Shown in pieces: positions 32,501-39,061 of a stretch of DNA of 64,000 nt. The stretch spans positions 2,542,001 through 2,606,000 of the forward strand of contig NZ_CP077077.1 in assembly GCF_019139675.1 (NCBI RefSeq), written 5' to 3'. The DNA is from Pseudomonas maumuensis (GTDB lineage: Bacteria > Pseudomonadota > Gammaproteobacteria > Pseudomonadales > Pseudomonadaceae). Each line of letters opens with the position of its first letter. Within the stretch, counting starts at the first letter, position 1. A program made the position numbers and the translations under genes. The notes under the pieces were generated by a model that had not been told where the DNA came from, searched no databases, and saw only the letters and a list, made by a program, of their open reading frames with translations.

Positions 32501-33958
32501 GAACGCGGCTATTACCTGAACGTCGGTGGTACCTGGAAAAAAGGGACTGCAGCAACACAGCAGGACAGCAGCCAGACGGGCAAGGGTGACAAAGGCGAGA
32601 ACGGCTGGAGCGTCAGTGGCTGGAAGTACGAGAAGGACCGCGAGCAGATCGTCCGTGCCACCGTGGGGGCGGGTGATATCACTGTGCGCGAGGATGCGGA
32701 GACGGGGAAGGACTCCACTGTCGGGTTGAATCGGGATCTGGACAAGGCTTACGAGATCACGCGGGATCATGAGTCGCGCACTGATCTTTATGCGACTGGA
32801 TCCTCTACCCAAGCGGTGATGAATCCCGTCCAGACGCTGCAGCAGTGGAAAGACAGCGCGGCAAAGTATGGGGAGAACAGTGAAGAGGCTCTTAACAAAC
32901 TAGGTGACGTGTTCCTTGCGACCGCGGCGCTGGCTGTTGGCACTAACCCTGATTCAGTGAATTTCGGGTTAGCTACGCGCGAGATTTATCGTCAACTGGG
33001 CAGTCGCTACGAAAAGACGCGCTCGAACGTCGTCAGGTCGCTGCTCGGTCGTATTGCTGGCAATCAGAACAGCGAGGCGTTCGATACCGTTGCCCAACGC
33101 CTGACCGAGGTGGCCGGCGAGGACCCGGCCAGGGTGGCGAAGATCCTCAATGACATGGCGAAACTGAACGGGCAGAAACCTGGGCAGCAGAATTTCGTCC
33201 CGGTGGCCTATGCCGGTTATGTGTTGATGGGGGCACTGGCTACTGCCCTGGGTGTTAGCCAACTTGCACCAGAGCGTCAGGCAGAAATGCAGGCTGCAGT
33301 TTCGAGTGCGATTGATTCGATTGAGGCAAACGTCAGCGATTACAACCAGCGAGCGCGGATGGTCAGGCTCATGGTCGAGGTTGTCCTCGAAGAGCAAGGG
33401 CTGCCGATCCATGTGCTTGATCCGAGGCTCAAGCAGTACGAGGGCTCGCGGATTGAGGGGGAGGGGAGGAACCCTAGTAGTGGCGGGTATGGTGAAGGTG
33501 GGCAGGTCGTCACGACGCCACATACCGGTGGAAGCCAGCTTGATGGGCTAACGGCTAGCGGAAATTATGAGACTCCAGGGCACCAGTTGAACCCAGGGGC
33601 GATTTTTAATGAGACTTCACCACAGTCGGGAAATGAGTCGAAAAAATTTGGAGATGCTGCGATCCAGCCGTACACAGAAGGACAGCTGATCAGTCATGCT
33701 GGACGTGCTGTTACAAAGCACCCAGAATATTTTGGATTTGACTCGACCGAGGCACTTAGAAAGACTTATAGATCAGATGCTCAGCTAAATGAGGTGGGCA
33801 GTGCGGCTGTAGACGAAATACTCAAAGGGGGCGCTAGGAGTACGGGGGCGGGAGGTCGCTACCCCGCAGGTTGGGTGACTTATACGTTGCCAGACGGTAG
33901 AGCCGCAAGTTGGGGTATCGATGGTAAGTTTATTGGGTTTAGAGGAGTGAGGCCGTGA
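20522..33958 (+). CDS. cdiA: CdiA/FhaB-like giant TpsA exoprotein with C-terminal toxin
   Basis: 4478 residues. An extended signal peptide runs to WAQA (~48). The TPS secretion domain follows, with NPNL (117-120), NPHGI (157-161) and CDGC (163-166). Residues ~280-2250 are FHA-1 beta-helix repeats built on 'LDN-x-x-G'. A non-repetitive middle follows (Cys2474 and Cys2478 in YCVQHCKGSRW; NPLLTDLKQFMSSDYLLGNLGYDPDKSWKRLGDGFYEQ near 2840), then FHA-2 repeats (AGRDI, AGGDV) to ~4000. From residue ~4090 (after DHESRTDLY) the sequence differs from the orphan copies downstream: a pretoxin, then the toxin tip (~4385-4478; HAGRAVTKHPEYFGF, LPDGRAASWGIDGKFIGF). No VENN motif is seen. The tip resembles the 36459 orphan and may be a BECR-type RNase; this is uncertain. 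The stop overlaps the immunity start. Confidence 0.93.
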   Translation: MDVRLFAFLARQRSALIQPRERFCGLPKRGLAFLLANAMFWQPLWAQATEGVVVSGPGTSLGQAGNGVPIVNIAAPNGSGLSHNQFSDYNVGQQGLILNNATDRTQATQLGGIILGNPNLRGTAANVILNEVNGANASQLRGYTEVAGRGAHVIVANPHGITCDGCGFINTPQATLSTGKPVLENGQLSRYQVDQGHIAIEGAGLNASNVDSFELIARSTKINAEIQARNLAIVAGRNDVDARTLAATARQDDGSAKPSLAIDSSALGGMYAGAVRLVGTEAGVGVRLDGRMIASGGDIQLEANGQLRMAQASATGDVRLQAAAIDAQGPVHAGQQLQLDSRGELVNRQGLTAGGQVQLNAGGQLSNLGGIQAGINIDGERVADADLKISAGAVDNRNQRLIASGDLALSTGTRLDNQGGSLSAGRDLSVNATTLDNRQQGKVLADGRMTLTGGQLLNGDRGQITSQGALNATWAHLDNQAGELSSLDTLALNLGSLDNRTGKVLANRGITVTSQGLVDNRTGRIASQATLDLTAQALNNGQGGHISGNQAVSVNVARLDQHGGHLSSVTALTLDLNHGRLDNRDGKIAANQLQLRQMADIDNQRGEIFGKGAFTLAGRSLDNTGGKFYSEQGLTVRLDQLLDNLDGLVSADGLDIRALTLNNQGGVVTSKSGLALVTGAAIDNRHGEISSTGLGQVTAGSLDNREGTITGGALALTVAQALDNRQGVLAADKALTLNAASLDNREQGKLLSDGTLTAKVTGLLDNQAKGLLNGVGATRIEAGQLDNRGGRLVGKDLLTLQGQRWDNRGGKIEADGALTLTIDHLDNRDQGLVSGQAWARFSGSELFNQLGIFGAKGNLGLVATHLDNSGGSLTSGGDLDGQVTRLEQLGGKLSADGTLTLKGNTLVNRQGAVVGAGQGMRLTVASVDNRGGELSAAKALSLTGQRLDNTGGQVLADTDLALTVAEVINQAQGLLRGKGQLTLDGQTLDNRAGRVSAGQGARLRLEQALDNGKGLLTSEGDLDIGAASLDNSDAELSSAGKLTLATTGKVDNQRGSITADGALDLRSASLDNRAGEVGAQGAIDIVTGTLDNRDSGHVVGNDRMTLKAGQVNNAGSDSRIDSDGAMQLTASGLDQQAGRLLSKASITLDLGQGALVNHGLIKAPVLVLHNLGRVDNQNGEITSPQGFTLAANTLDNRQGKLLSEQALTVRIAQALDNTKGLVSAKGLDLHAASLDNREGTVSSRAGLVLTVDGRLDNRQGTLVGDTALNLVAGTLDNSKGKVSGKGQGEVQADTLLNNAGSLISLEQLRIKGAELDNREAGLLGSNGALTLEVDRIDNRGGEITGKAAVAVTGTSLDNSDGGLLVAGTGMTLALQSLLNRNKARLEAQTGLTLTGLTLDNDGGRLTSQRDMTLTLTGAALNRLGLISAEGQLVLAAHSLDNSTGKLDSAGSLKLTTGGALLNQGGELLGDSDITLASASLDNTDKGVIASKGAQAITTGHLDNSRQGSISSNRTLDVHAGQLDNRDGGRVGSREALTATVTGLDQQGGKLFSDTSVKLDLGHGHLDNRGGLINAPSLQLDNLKTVANQGGEMSSAQAFTVAAEQLDNGNGRLLSDQRLLLRVSQRLDNLKGLIGGQSLEIHAGALSNRDGGRIEAKDALALTSKGLDNHAGKLLGSSLALDLGGADLDNGAGLITTAGPLTLVNLAKLNNQGGEISTAQALQLDVSELDNRDGKLISEQTLAITSGAIDNRNGLVSGWQGLSVTGQSLDNRQQGTLSSRSGAVQASVTGALRNSDGGALVAQQRLDVKAASLDNSAKGILSSGGGQQLTITAALDNQDGGLIDAGEKLLISSGSFDNHGGRVATRQDLGLTAASLNNNDGSLAAQGTLTLDLLGELLNRQGKLFAGKDLLIQRAGLVDNQAGQIASQGLLKVLAASLDNSQRGTLAATGLLTLDSRGALNNSGDGLIYSQQGDISLQAASLNNAKGSVQAKGAISVQATGLLDNQGGKLIAQDGALTVNADTLDNRGGILASLKQALGVRTTGVLRNGSDAAGQRGILQALSLDVQSASLDNHGGRIAALGGDALIRTGQLDNRDGGISASSLLKVTGASLLNGGDARGEMVGQRIELGLSGALDNRGGIIESASTLAITAASLDNQGGQLRALGNSGTTRFQIGGLLDNRNGALETANTDLALVIGDLLNAGGSIIHLGNGDFGVSSQQVMAAGGRLLTHGTLNLSADSWVNSSVLQAGTLNLDVKNFTQTSSGQLLATKALLGKGGNWLNDGLIASDGTLSLTLGGAYSGNGRLTSLGNMTLSAAQMSLGTATSIAGGDSIVVNVGKQMSNLGRLSAVNDLTINAGSLSNYGALAASRNLNLLAQSVHNDQAADGSRGFLFSGRDMSILSADFSNRYADVYSLGHLLVAGVAPGSSATTLLNSSGTIEAAGDINLQASSVVNKRDKFSASHQITDGYMTIYCVQHCKGSRWVKGPVHVYKTFETVIHEDSPTATLVSGRDLTIGAGSVLNSRSVISAANDLSITAGSIDNEGERSRSGTVAREVGPGVRVSTGYFFQLINEVNAYNQAHPRSGPFDETAFNKLVAKFDPGVFDGINAEPEVKPDQKFIVPAVIQAAGTAKLTAAGSISNIVVNRAAAATSNRSFDTQVSSLTQPTVVNLNAQLPPDLAQRQVDPTKLPGFSLPAGQNGLFRLSGKGRDAATGLNQGWSLGNATVGTHERERLASSRLGTIQAVDAATSRVSEQAIDRIAHQRVESAAKASAIGVNAPVAEAVDSDVRKPYPGAQALELSAQDAGVSAPPRIPGITRLPDSQYTNKPHKYLIETNPLLTDLKQFMSSDYLLGNLGYDPDKSWKRLGDGFYEQRLIQQAVVARTGQQFIDGQTSGEQLYKHLMDNAIRSKDALGLNVGVGLSSAQVAALTHDIVWLEAREIDGEQVLAPVLYLAHANGRLAPDGALIAGQDVQLIAGKNLTNIGTLRASRNLSATAGKDLTNSGLIQAGGHLDLLAGNSLVNSAGGIVAGRDISLTAVNGDLINRRDLTRTDIVYGSVREQRDHLESAARIEAGNSLTLKAGQNINNVGSVIQSGGDLSLSAGRDVSLLSVEERQGFYTDRQRSNTVQQHGATITAGRDMSLVAGRDLTAVASQTDAGRNLTLAAGEDLNLSSAANEAHSFSRSKKVTQSNDQVTQVSTTVKAGGDVSLSAGQDMAIVASQVKGKGAVDIDAERDLTIASGQNESASYYQKKNKGSFGRGSSKQQESYHSTNVASVIDAGGDLTVNVSKKADGGIALDGGRDVAVIGSQLKAGGDVMLGATGDVAVLSGVEEHGEYSKKSKSGFLGLSKSGKSQLQTHATQVGSELDAGNDIVVAAGSDVRLRASEANAGKDVELRAGLMDKAGDINLVSANDTAYSHSDSYKKKIGMSVAPGIVVVPSVSLASAKKAGQEARSSTSVGSQVLAVRDAALQAERDINVLGSGVNAGRNVSLNAGRDVNVAAAENQSDSKTWSKTSKIGLSASADDNGIKVFAGVEKELAKDRLREQLASASQIKAGQDLDVNAGRDINQTGSDLMAGHDISLGAGRDINIDAARETRIHEQEREYATQGAGASINHNFGRTKDAVSNAGKGENGVSKVTSTLQAIDGINQFLAGPTGDLKIGNSSQKNQQTSIEQSNRGSSLEAGNDIKLQAGNDVNVKGSQVQAGRDIDVKGRDINIDVAHGSSTQKTRESQNWAGIHGGTSGGIKVGIGASHGAAGADGTQGNSTPSQLDAGRDIKLDASHDLNIVGSQVKAGRDIDLAAGNDLNIRAAQNDSHYEQNRRSGGGEVGLAFGSEGVGIYASVNLGKGQLERDAQRHQEAYVYAGDQLKFTSGKDTNIKGAQVRGDEVIGRVGGDLNVASAIDTGKVKGKEFDLSATVTVGPGSGISGSVGKGKTTGETEWVENQTRITARDKVDIRTENHTQLDGALIASDNGNLKLDTGTLGHSDIAGKDQERGYYLNVGGTWKKGTAATQQDSSQTGKGDKGENGWSVSGWKYEKDREQIVRATVGAGDITVREDAETGKDSTVGLNRDLDKAYEITRDHESRTDLYATGSSTQAVMNPVQTLQQWKDSAAKYGENSEEALNKLGDVFLATAALAVGTNPDSVNFGLATREIYRQLGSRYEKTRSNVVRSLLGRIAGNQNSEAFDTVAQRLTEVAGEDPARVAKILNDMAKLNGQKPGQQNFVPVAYAGYVLMGALATALGVSQLAPERQAEMQAAVSSAIDSIEANVSDYNQRARMVRLMVEVVLEEQGLPIHVLDPRLKQYEGSRIEGEGRNPSSGGYGEGGQVVTTPHTGGSQLDGLTASGNYETPGHQLNPGAIFNETSPQSGNESKKFGDAAIQPYTEGQLISHAGRAVTKHPEYFGFDSTEALRKTYRSDAQLNEVGSAAVDEILKGGARSTGAGGRYPAGWVTYTLPDGRAASWGIDGKFIGFRGVRP

Positions 33959-34191
33959 CCGGTTTGGTGTTTGAGAAAGTGGGTGATGTAAATAGTGATT
34001 TTCCTTATCTGTGCGTCTACAAGGAGGGAGGTGGCGGGCCGTTTATGGAAATTTCCGTAAATTCAACTAGGGAGTTAGTGTTTGTGTTCTATTCAAATGC
34101 TAATGATGTTTCACTCACTGTCGAGGAATGGCGGGAGATCTGCGTGCGAGGAGAGAGGTTTCATCCGGAGGCATTAGAGAATGGTGATTAA
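33955..34191 (+). CDS. cdiI: Immunity protein for the cdiA toxin (CdiI)
   Basis: A 78-residue acidic protein with no recognised family. Its GTG start at 33955 overlaps the cdiA stop (GTGA), and GAGGAG lies upstream. Position and size are those of a CdiI, which would bind and neutralise the toxin tip in the cytosol. From here to about 46.4 kb base composition is visibly AT-richer than the chromosome on either side, typical of horizontally acquired toxin/immunity DNA. Confidence 0.75.
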   Translation: MTGLVFEKVGDVNSDFPYLCVYKEGGGGPFMEISVNSTRELVFVFYSNANDVSLTVEEWREICVRGERFHPEALENGD

Positions 34192-34263
34192 ACTAGCGAA
34201 GGATGAAAAATAAGGACGTGGCAGAAAAGGGAGAAGGGGAAAAAGGGGGCGGGGAAAAAGACG

Positions 34264-34362
34264 AAAAAGGGGGACATATGGGCCTGTCCCGTGACAACGG
34301 ACGCCAAGTGCTGGGAACTGGGCGTGTCGAAATTAGAGTATGGAAAGAAATCTTTCCCCTTT
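34264..34362. repeat. CDI repeat element, copy A (degenerate)
   Basis: The left end is reduced to AAAAAGGGGGACATAT; the right end 'gaaattagagtatggaaa' plus TTTCCCCTTT (34329-34362) is clear. The middle is short and altered. The right end directly abuts the arm copied from cdiA. Purine-rich low-complexity DNA (34199-34263) lies just before. Confidence 0.6.
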
Positions 34363-35719
34363 ATGCCTATATCACTGCGCGCGAGGATGCGGAGACGGGG
34401 AAGGACTCCACTGTCGGGTTGAATCGGGATCTGGACAAGGCCTACGAGATCACGCGGGACCATGAGTCGCGCACCGATCTGTACTTGAGTGACTCTTCGG
34501 TTAACGGCGCAATCCATCCTGTAGAGACGCTGAGCGGATGGACGAATGAGCTGCGCAACTATGACAAGGCCGCACTCAAGAACTACGAGCAGGTTGGAAA
34601 TGCTGTCAATGTCCTGGTCAACCGATTTGAACGCTTGCAAGGCCGTCAGCTGGATGCCAATGCAGTAGCCGTTGGCGGGGTGAAGCTCGCAGAGGACACC
34701 TATGAAGCCTTGCTGATGGCGAACTTCAAGCCCGATGAAGCCAAGGCGCTGATGCGCACCTCGAGCTTCAGCAAGAGGTGCTGGCACGACTGAATCAGAT
34801 CGAGCATGTGTTCGATAAACATCAGGAGTCCACGAAAGAGCTTGTACGTGTGCTGGGGGAGCTTGATCCCTCGCATATCAGTGAGTTACGTGGTCCGGTC
34901 CAGATGGCGCTCAGCTATGCCTCGCTCATCAATGAGTATCTGGAGTCGGACCCAGAGCGAGGTCAGAAAGTGGCTTTGGCGCTGGCGATGATCCAGGGGC
35001 CCAAGGCAGTCATGCAGCTAGCGGTATCGACAGCCATTGGGCAGACGGAGCTTGGTCAAGACCTCAATGAACAGTACGACCGTGCCATGACCCGAGTCGG
35101 CACGATGCTTGCCGAGCACATGGAAGGCGGCGGTGTTGTTCTGAATGAGAAATCTGAGAGCGACAAGTTCCTGGTGGGGGGCGGCAAGCTCATCAGCAGC
35201 ATGATTCTGGGGGTTGCTTCGGGGCGCAAAGGGGGTGGTGGGAATGAGGCCAATAAGCCTGCGACTACTCCTGTGGAGTTGCCAGGGGGCGGGAAGGGTG
35301 TCATAGATGGTGCAAAAGCGACAAGCGAAGCTGTCACTCAGGTTCCTGGCCGGGTACAGTCTCGGATAAATATTGCCAATGGTCGCACGGAAACCACTCC
35401 GCTCCGTGAGACCGGTAAGCCAGTATCTGCGGGCTTCGATCATGTGCTGATAGGTCATTTCGACGTAGAAGTCTCCAACTCCCGTTCTGTGTTTACTATT
35501 AGTCCAAATGAGTTGAAGAGAGTTCTTCAGAGTGGTTCAGTAGTTAAATCACCAGTTACTGCGTTACCAGATGGTCAGTTTGTAAGGACTGTTGATACGG
35601 GCAGAGTCATTGGCACTACTACACTAAAAGATGGAGGTATTCCTACTTCAGTGATAAAAGTGTTTACCGATAGGGCTGGCAATCTGATAACCACCTTCCC
35701 AGTTAAGGCGATAAATTGA
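34278..35719 (+). pseudogene. Orphan cdiA C-terminal end 1 (pretoxin plus toxin), frameshifted
   Basis: From about 34368 the DNA nearly repeats cdiA 32680-32790 (GKDSTVGLNRDLDKAYEITR), then enters a different pretoxin (HPVETLSGWTNELRN) shared with the orphan at 37.4-38.7 kb. Compared with that copy one C is missing near 34769, breaking the frame into an upstream part ending at 34793 and a downstream part open from 34778 to 35719. The tip (~35309-35719) follows the GGTGCAAAAG junction; it contains GFDHVLIGHFDVEV and TSVIKVFTDRAGNLITTFPV, a pattern seen in secreted RNase toxins, although I cannot fix the family. The toxin tip itself is intact and overlaps its immunity gene. An ATG at 34278 could start the upstream part. 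Confidence 0.75.
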
Positions 35720-36231
35720 TGCGATCTCTTCCTGTGCAAGTGTGGCGTGAACTTCAGTTGGCTGTGATGCCACTTAGTGAAGAATCATCACTAAAAGATG
35801 TTCTTGTGGTGATTCTTTCGTGGCTTAGGGGTAATTATAAGTGGTTTACTGTTGAGCCATTTTCTATCTACGGGTTCGATGAGTTTTTACATGTAAATGA
35901 AGATATAATGCCTGTTGATTACTCGTCGTTTTTACCCAGTGATATAGGGCACTTCAAAAAAGTCGTCTTGAAATATCAGGCTAAGGAGGCTGAATCTATT
36001 GCGCGGTTTCTACGCGACACAATGGAGGCGTTGATAACTATCGAAATTGATAAGCAATGCCCTAGGTGTGAATCCGATGGGATGCGCGTTTTTATAGGTA
36101 GACATAACGGCCTGTTGGCTTGTCAGTGTAACGTTTGTGGAAACTCCCATTACATAGACGGCTCTAAGGTAGAAGTTGGTGGGTTAGAGTTTGCAAGTGA
36201 GGTCATTTTGCGAGGTGCTGGTCTGATTTGA
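35719..36231 (+). CDS. Probable immunity protein with zinc ribbon
   Basis: A 170-residue protein whose ATG overlaps the toxin stop (TGATG), the arrangement of toxin/immunity pairs. The C-terminal part has two CxxC pairs, QCPRCESDG and CQCNVCGNSHY, forming a likely zinc ribbon. The N-terminal 110 residues are helical and acidic. It is the presumed antidote for the orphan toxin tip just upstream. Family not recognised. Confidence 0.6.
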   Translation: MRSLPVQVWRELQLAVMPLSEESSLKDVLVVILSWLRGNYKWFTVEPFSIYGFDEFLHVNEDIMPVDYSSFLPSDIGHFKKVVLKYQAKEAESIARFLRDTMEALITIEIDKQCPRCESDGMRVFIGRHNGLLACQCNVCGNSHYIDGSKVEVGGLEFASEVILRGAGLI

Positions 36232-36297
36232 TTGTGTAAAATGGACTATGACAGCTCTACTCTAAAAGTCCCCATTAAAGACCACTATGATCACCAG

Positions 36298-36444
36298 AAA
36301 AGGGATAGATTTATTTTTCTATTCTAATTGCTACCTTTTTATGGCCAAGACGGCGACGAAGCTTGAGAAGTCAGTGAGCACGTCTAGCGCTGCAAGCGGA
36401 GCAAGTCGAAATTAGAGTGTGAAAAATAAATCTGTCCCCTTTTT
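36298..36444. repeat. CDI repeat element, copy B
   Basis: A complete copy of about 147 bases. The left end is AAAAGGGATAGATTTATTTT and the right end is TTAGAGTGTGAAAAATAAAT followed by CTGTCCCC. It sits between the zinc-ribbon immunity gene and the next orphan toxin. The bases 36232-36297 hold no gene. Confidence 0.8.
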
Positions 36445-36458
36445 CGAATAAGGAAGGT

Positions 36459-36719
36459 TTGACAGAGGCTGCTAGAGCGCTCACAAAACATGCTTCTGGT
36501 CAGCGAGATACTGGAACGTTCCCAAAACTCTCAGGTGGAATTGAAAAGCAAAATACAACTGCACTTGGAATCATTGATGAGATCCTCAAGAATCCGAACT
36601 CAACATTCTCTAATTTGAGTCGCGGTGGGTTAGAGGTTCGAACGCCTGATGGGAGAGGTTTGCGCTACAATAGTGATGGTTCATTCTCAGGATTTTTGGA
36701 CCCTAAGGTACAACCATGA
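36459..36719 (+). CDS. Orphan toxin tip, same group as the cdiA tip
   Basis: An 86-residue toxin domain without secretion parts. The pattern EAARALTKH, then DEIL, then EVRTPDGRGLRYNSDGSFSGF mirrors the cdiA tip (HAGRAVTKH, DEIL, YTLPDGRAASWGIDGKFIGF), so both belong to one nuclease-like family, possibly BECR fold. The TTG at 36459 has AAGGAAGG upstream, 15 bases after the right end of repeat B. It overlaps its immunity gene by four bases. It could only be delivered if recombined onto cdiA. Confidence 0.65.
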   Translation: MTEAARALTKHASGQRDTGTFPKLSGGIEKQNTTALGIIDEILKNPNSTFSNLSRGGLEVRTPDGRGLRYNSDGSFSGFLDPKVQP

Positions 36720-36958
36720 AGCTTGAAAGTAATTTGGAATTTGAGGTTTTGGGATTTAGTGATTCTCGCTATGAGAAACTGACGGTCGAAGTTAAATATA
36801 AAGGTGAATCTATTGCTCAAATTAATCAAGATAAAGGAATGGAGCTTCTAGAGATAGAGGTTTTTGCTGACTTAAATAGCGCGATTTTGAAAGTTCCATT
36901 TTCTGGCTTCTTGGGGGCAATGAATCTGGCGAGGGGCTTTATTGTCGAATCGGGATAA
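36716..36958 (+). CDS. Probable immunity protein
   Basis: An 80-residue acidic protein whose ATG overlaps the orphan toxin stop (ATGA). No family recognised. Size and predicted strands (FEVLGFSDSRYEKLTVEVKY, LLEIEVFADLN) fit a compact immunity fold. It may be a distant relative of the main CdiI since the toxins are related, but no convincing alignment was found by eye. Confidence 0.6.
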   Translation: MKLESNLEFEVLGFSDSRYEKLTVEVKYKGESIAQINQDKGMELLEIEVFADLNSAILKVPFSGFLGAMNLARGFIVESG

Positions 36959-36995
36959 TAATTTCAATTCAGTCGAAAACCTCTATCTATAATTT

Positions 36996-37111
36996 GGTGC
37001 AAAGGTATTGCTTCAGATATTGAACCGATAATTACCCAGCAGGTGGGTAGGCGTGGCTGGACCAAAGAGTCCCTTGAAGCCGTGATCGAAAATCCAAGTA
37101 AGACGGTTACG
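36996..37111 (+). pseudogene. Truncated colicin E5-like toxin fragment
   Basis: It starts at the GGTGCAAAGG junction and reads KGIASDIEPIITQQVGRRGW then ESLEAVIENPSKTV, a close copy of the intact tip at 38778-38905. It is cut off by repeat C at 37112, losing the catalytic C-terminal half. No start codon or immunity gene remains. The preceding 36959-36995 shows nothing. Confidence 0.75.
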
Positions 37112-37223
37112 GAAAAGGGGTGGATCTATTTTTCCTGCTCTAATTTCGATCTCTTTAGACGAGCGTGTCTAGCGGTTACGTAAGGAAGTAAATTTAGAGT
37201 GTGGGAAATAAATTTGTCCCCTT
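37112..37223. repeat. CDI repeat element, copy C (internally deleted)
   Basis: Left end GGAAAAGGGGTGGATCTATT and TGCTCTAATTTC; right end TTTAGAGTGTGGGAAATAAA then TTTGTCCCC. The core is about 35 bases shorter than in full copies. It lies back to back with copy D. Confidence 0.7.
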
Positions 37224-37240
37224 TATGTTTCTAGGAAAAA

Positions 37241-37392
37241 ATTGGGTAGATTTATTTTTCTACTCTAATTTCAGTCTTTGCATGACCAAGGCGACGTTGA
37301 AGCCCGCTGCTTAAGATGTCGGTGAGGAAGTCATGTGGTGGAAGCCGGGGGCGTGAAAATTAGAGTATGGAAAATAAATCTATCCCCTTTTT
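37241..37392. repeat. CDI repeat element, copy D
   Basis: A full copy: GGTAGATTTATTTTTCTACT at the left, core with TTGCATGACCAAGGCGACG and AAGATGTCGGTGAGGAAG, right end ATTAGAGTATGGAAAATAAA. After it the unit CCCCTTTTTTGTGGT is repeated in tandem (37385-37425), apparently a local slippage product joining the repeat to the cdiA-derived arm. Confidence 0.8.
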
Positions 37393-39059
37393 TGTGGTCC
37401 CCTTTTTTGTGGTCCCCTTTTTCGTGAGCGCCACCGTCACGGTAGGCCCGGGCTCGGGTATCAGCGGCTCGGTCGGCAAAGGCAAGACCACGGGCGAGAC
37501 CGAGTGGGTGGAAAACCAGACCCGCATCACCGCTCGGGACAAGGTCGACATCCGTACCGAAACCACACCCAGCTCGATGGTGCCTTGATCGCCGCTGACA
37601 ACGGCAACCTCAAGCTCGACACCGGCACGCTGGGCCACAGTGATATCGCCGGCAAGGACCAGGAGCGCGGCTATTACCTGAACGTAGGTGGTACCTGGAA
37701 AAAAGGGACTGCCGCAACACAGCAGGACAGCAGCCAGACGGGTAAGGGTGACAAAGGCGAGAACGGCTGGAGCGTCAGTGGCTGGAAGTACGAGAAGGAC
37801 CGCGAGCAGATCGTCCGTGCCACCGTGGGGGCGGGTGATATCACGGTGCGCAAGGATGCGGAGACGGGGAAGGACTCCACTGTCGGGTTGAATTGGGATC
37901 TGGACAAGGCTTACGAGATCACGCGGGATCATGAGTCGCGCACCGATCTGTACTTGAGTGACTCTTCGGTTAACGGCGCAATCCATCCTGTAGAGACGCT
38001 GAGCGGATGGACAAATGAGCTGCGTAACTATGACGAGTCCGCACTCAAGAACTACGAGCAGGTTGGAAATGCCGTCAATGTCTTGGTCAACCGATTCGAA
38101 CGCTTGCAAGGCCGTCAGCTGGATGCCAATGCGGTAGCCGTTGGCGGGGTGAAGCTCGCAGAGGACACCTATGAAGCCTTGCTGATGGCGAACTTCAAGC
38201 CCGATGAAGCCAAGGCGCTGATGCGCACCCCGAGCTTCCAGCAAGAGGTGCTGGCACGACTGAATCAGATCGAACATGTGTTCGATAAACATCAGGAGTC
38301 CACGAAAGAGCTTGTACGTGTGCTGGGGGAGCTTGATCCCTCGCATATAGTGAGTCACGTGGTCCGGTCCAGATGGCGCTCAGCTATGCCTCGCTCATCA
38401 ATGAGTACTTGGAGTCGGACCCAGAGCGAGGTCAGAAAGTGGCTTTGGCGCTGGCGATGATCCAGGTGCCCAAGGCAGTCATGCAGCTAGCGGTATCGAC
38501 AGCCATTGGGCAGACGGAGCTTGGTCAAGACCTCAATGAACAGTACGACCGTGCCATGACCCGAGTCGGCACGATGCTTGCCGAGCACATGGAAGGCGGC
38601 GGTGTTGTCCTGAATGGGGAATCTGAGAGCGACAAATTCCTGGTGGGGGGCGGCTAGCTCATCAGCAGCATGATTCTGGGGGTTGCTTCGGGGCGCAAAG
38701 GGGGTGGTGGGAATGAGGCCAAAAAGCCTGCGACTACTCCTGTAGAGTTGCCAGGGGGCGGGAAGGGTGTCATAGATGGTGCGAAGGGGATTTCTTCAGT
38801 TATTGAGCCGAAAATTGCCCAGCAGATGGGGAAGCGCGGCTGGACCACCGAATCTCTTGAAGCCGTGATCGCAAATCCAAGTAAGACGGTTGTGACTAAA
38901 GATACTAGGTTCGACCCGGTTTCAGGCACGCGTCTCAATGATCCGGCAACTGGATATATAGCAAAAGATGGTTCTTACGTTGTGCGGAATGACAGGGCAG
39001 GTGCAATCGTGCAGGTGTCAGATAAGAATGATAAAAATTGGGTAGCCCCTTGGGATTAG
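37367..39059 (+). pseudogene. Orphan cdiA C-terminal end 2 with intact colicin E5-like tip
   Basis: The repeat D ATG (37367, MENKSIPF) reads into a ~530-base arm nearly identical to cdiA 32262-32790, then the same pretoxin as orphan 1. Defects against the other copies: one A lost near 37560, one C lost near 38347, and an AAG-to-TAG nonsense change at 38655. The final segment is open from 38670: VIDGAKG then KRGWTTESLEAVIANPSKT, NDPATGYIAKDGSYVVRNDR and IVQVSDKNDKNW, which I recognise as a colicin E5-related tRNA anticodon ribonuclease domain. The tip and its immunity gene are preserved although the carrier is broken. Confidence 0.75.
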
Positions 39060-39061
39060 TG

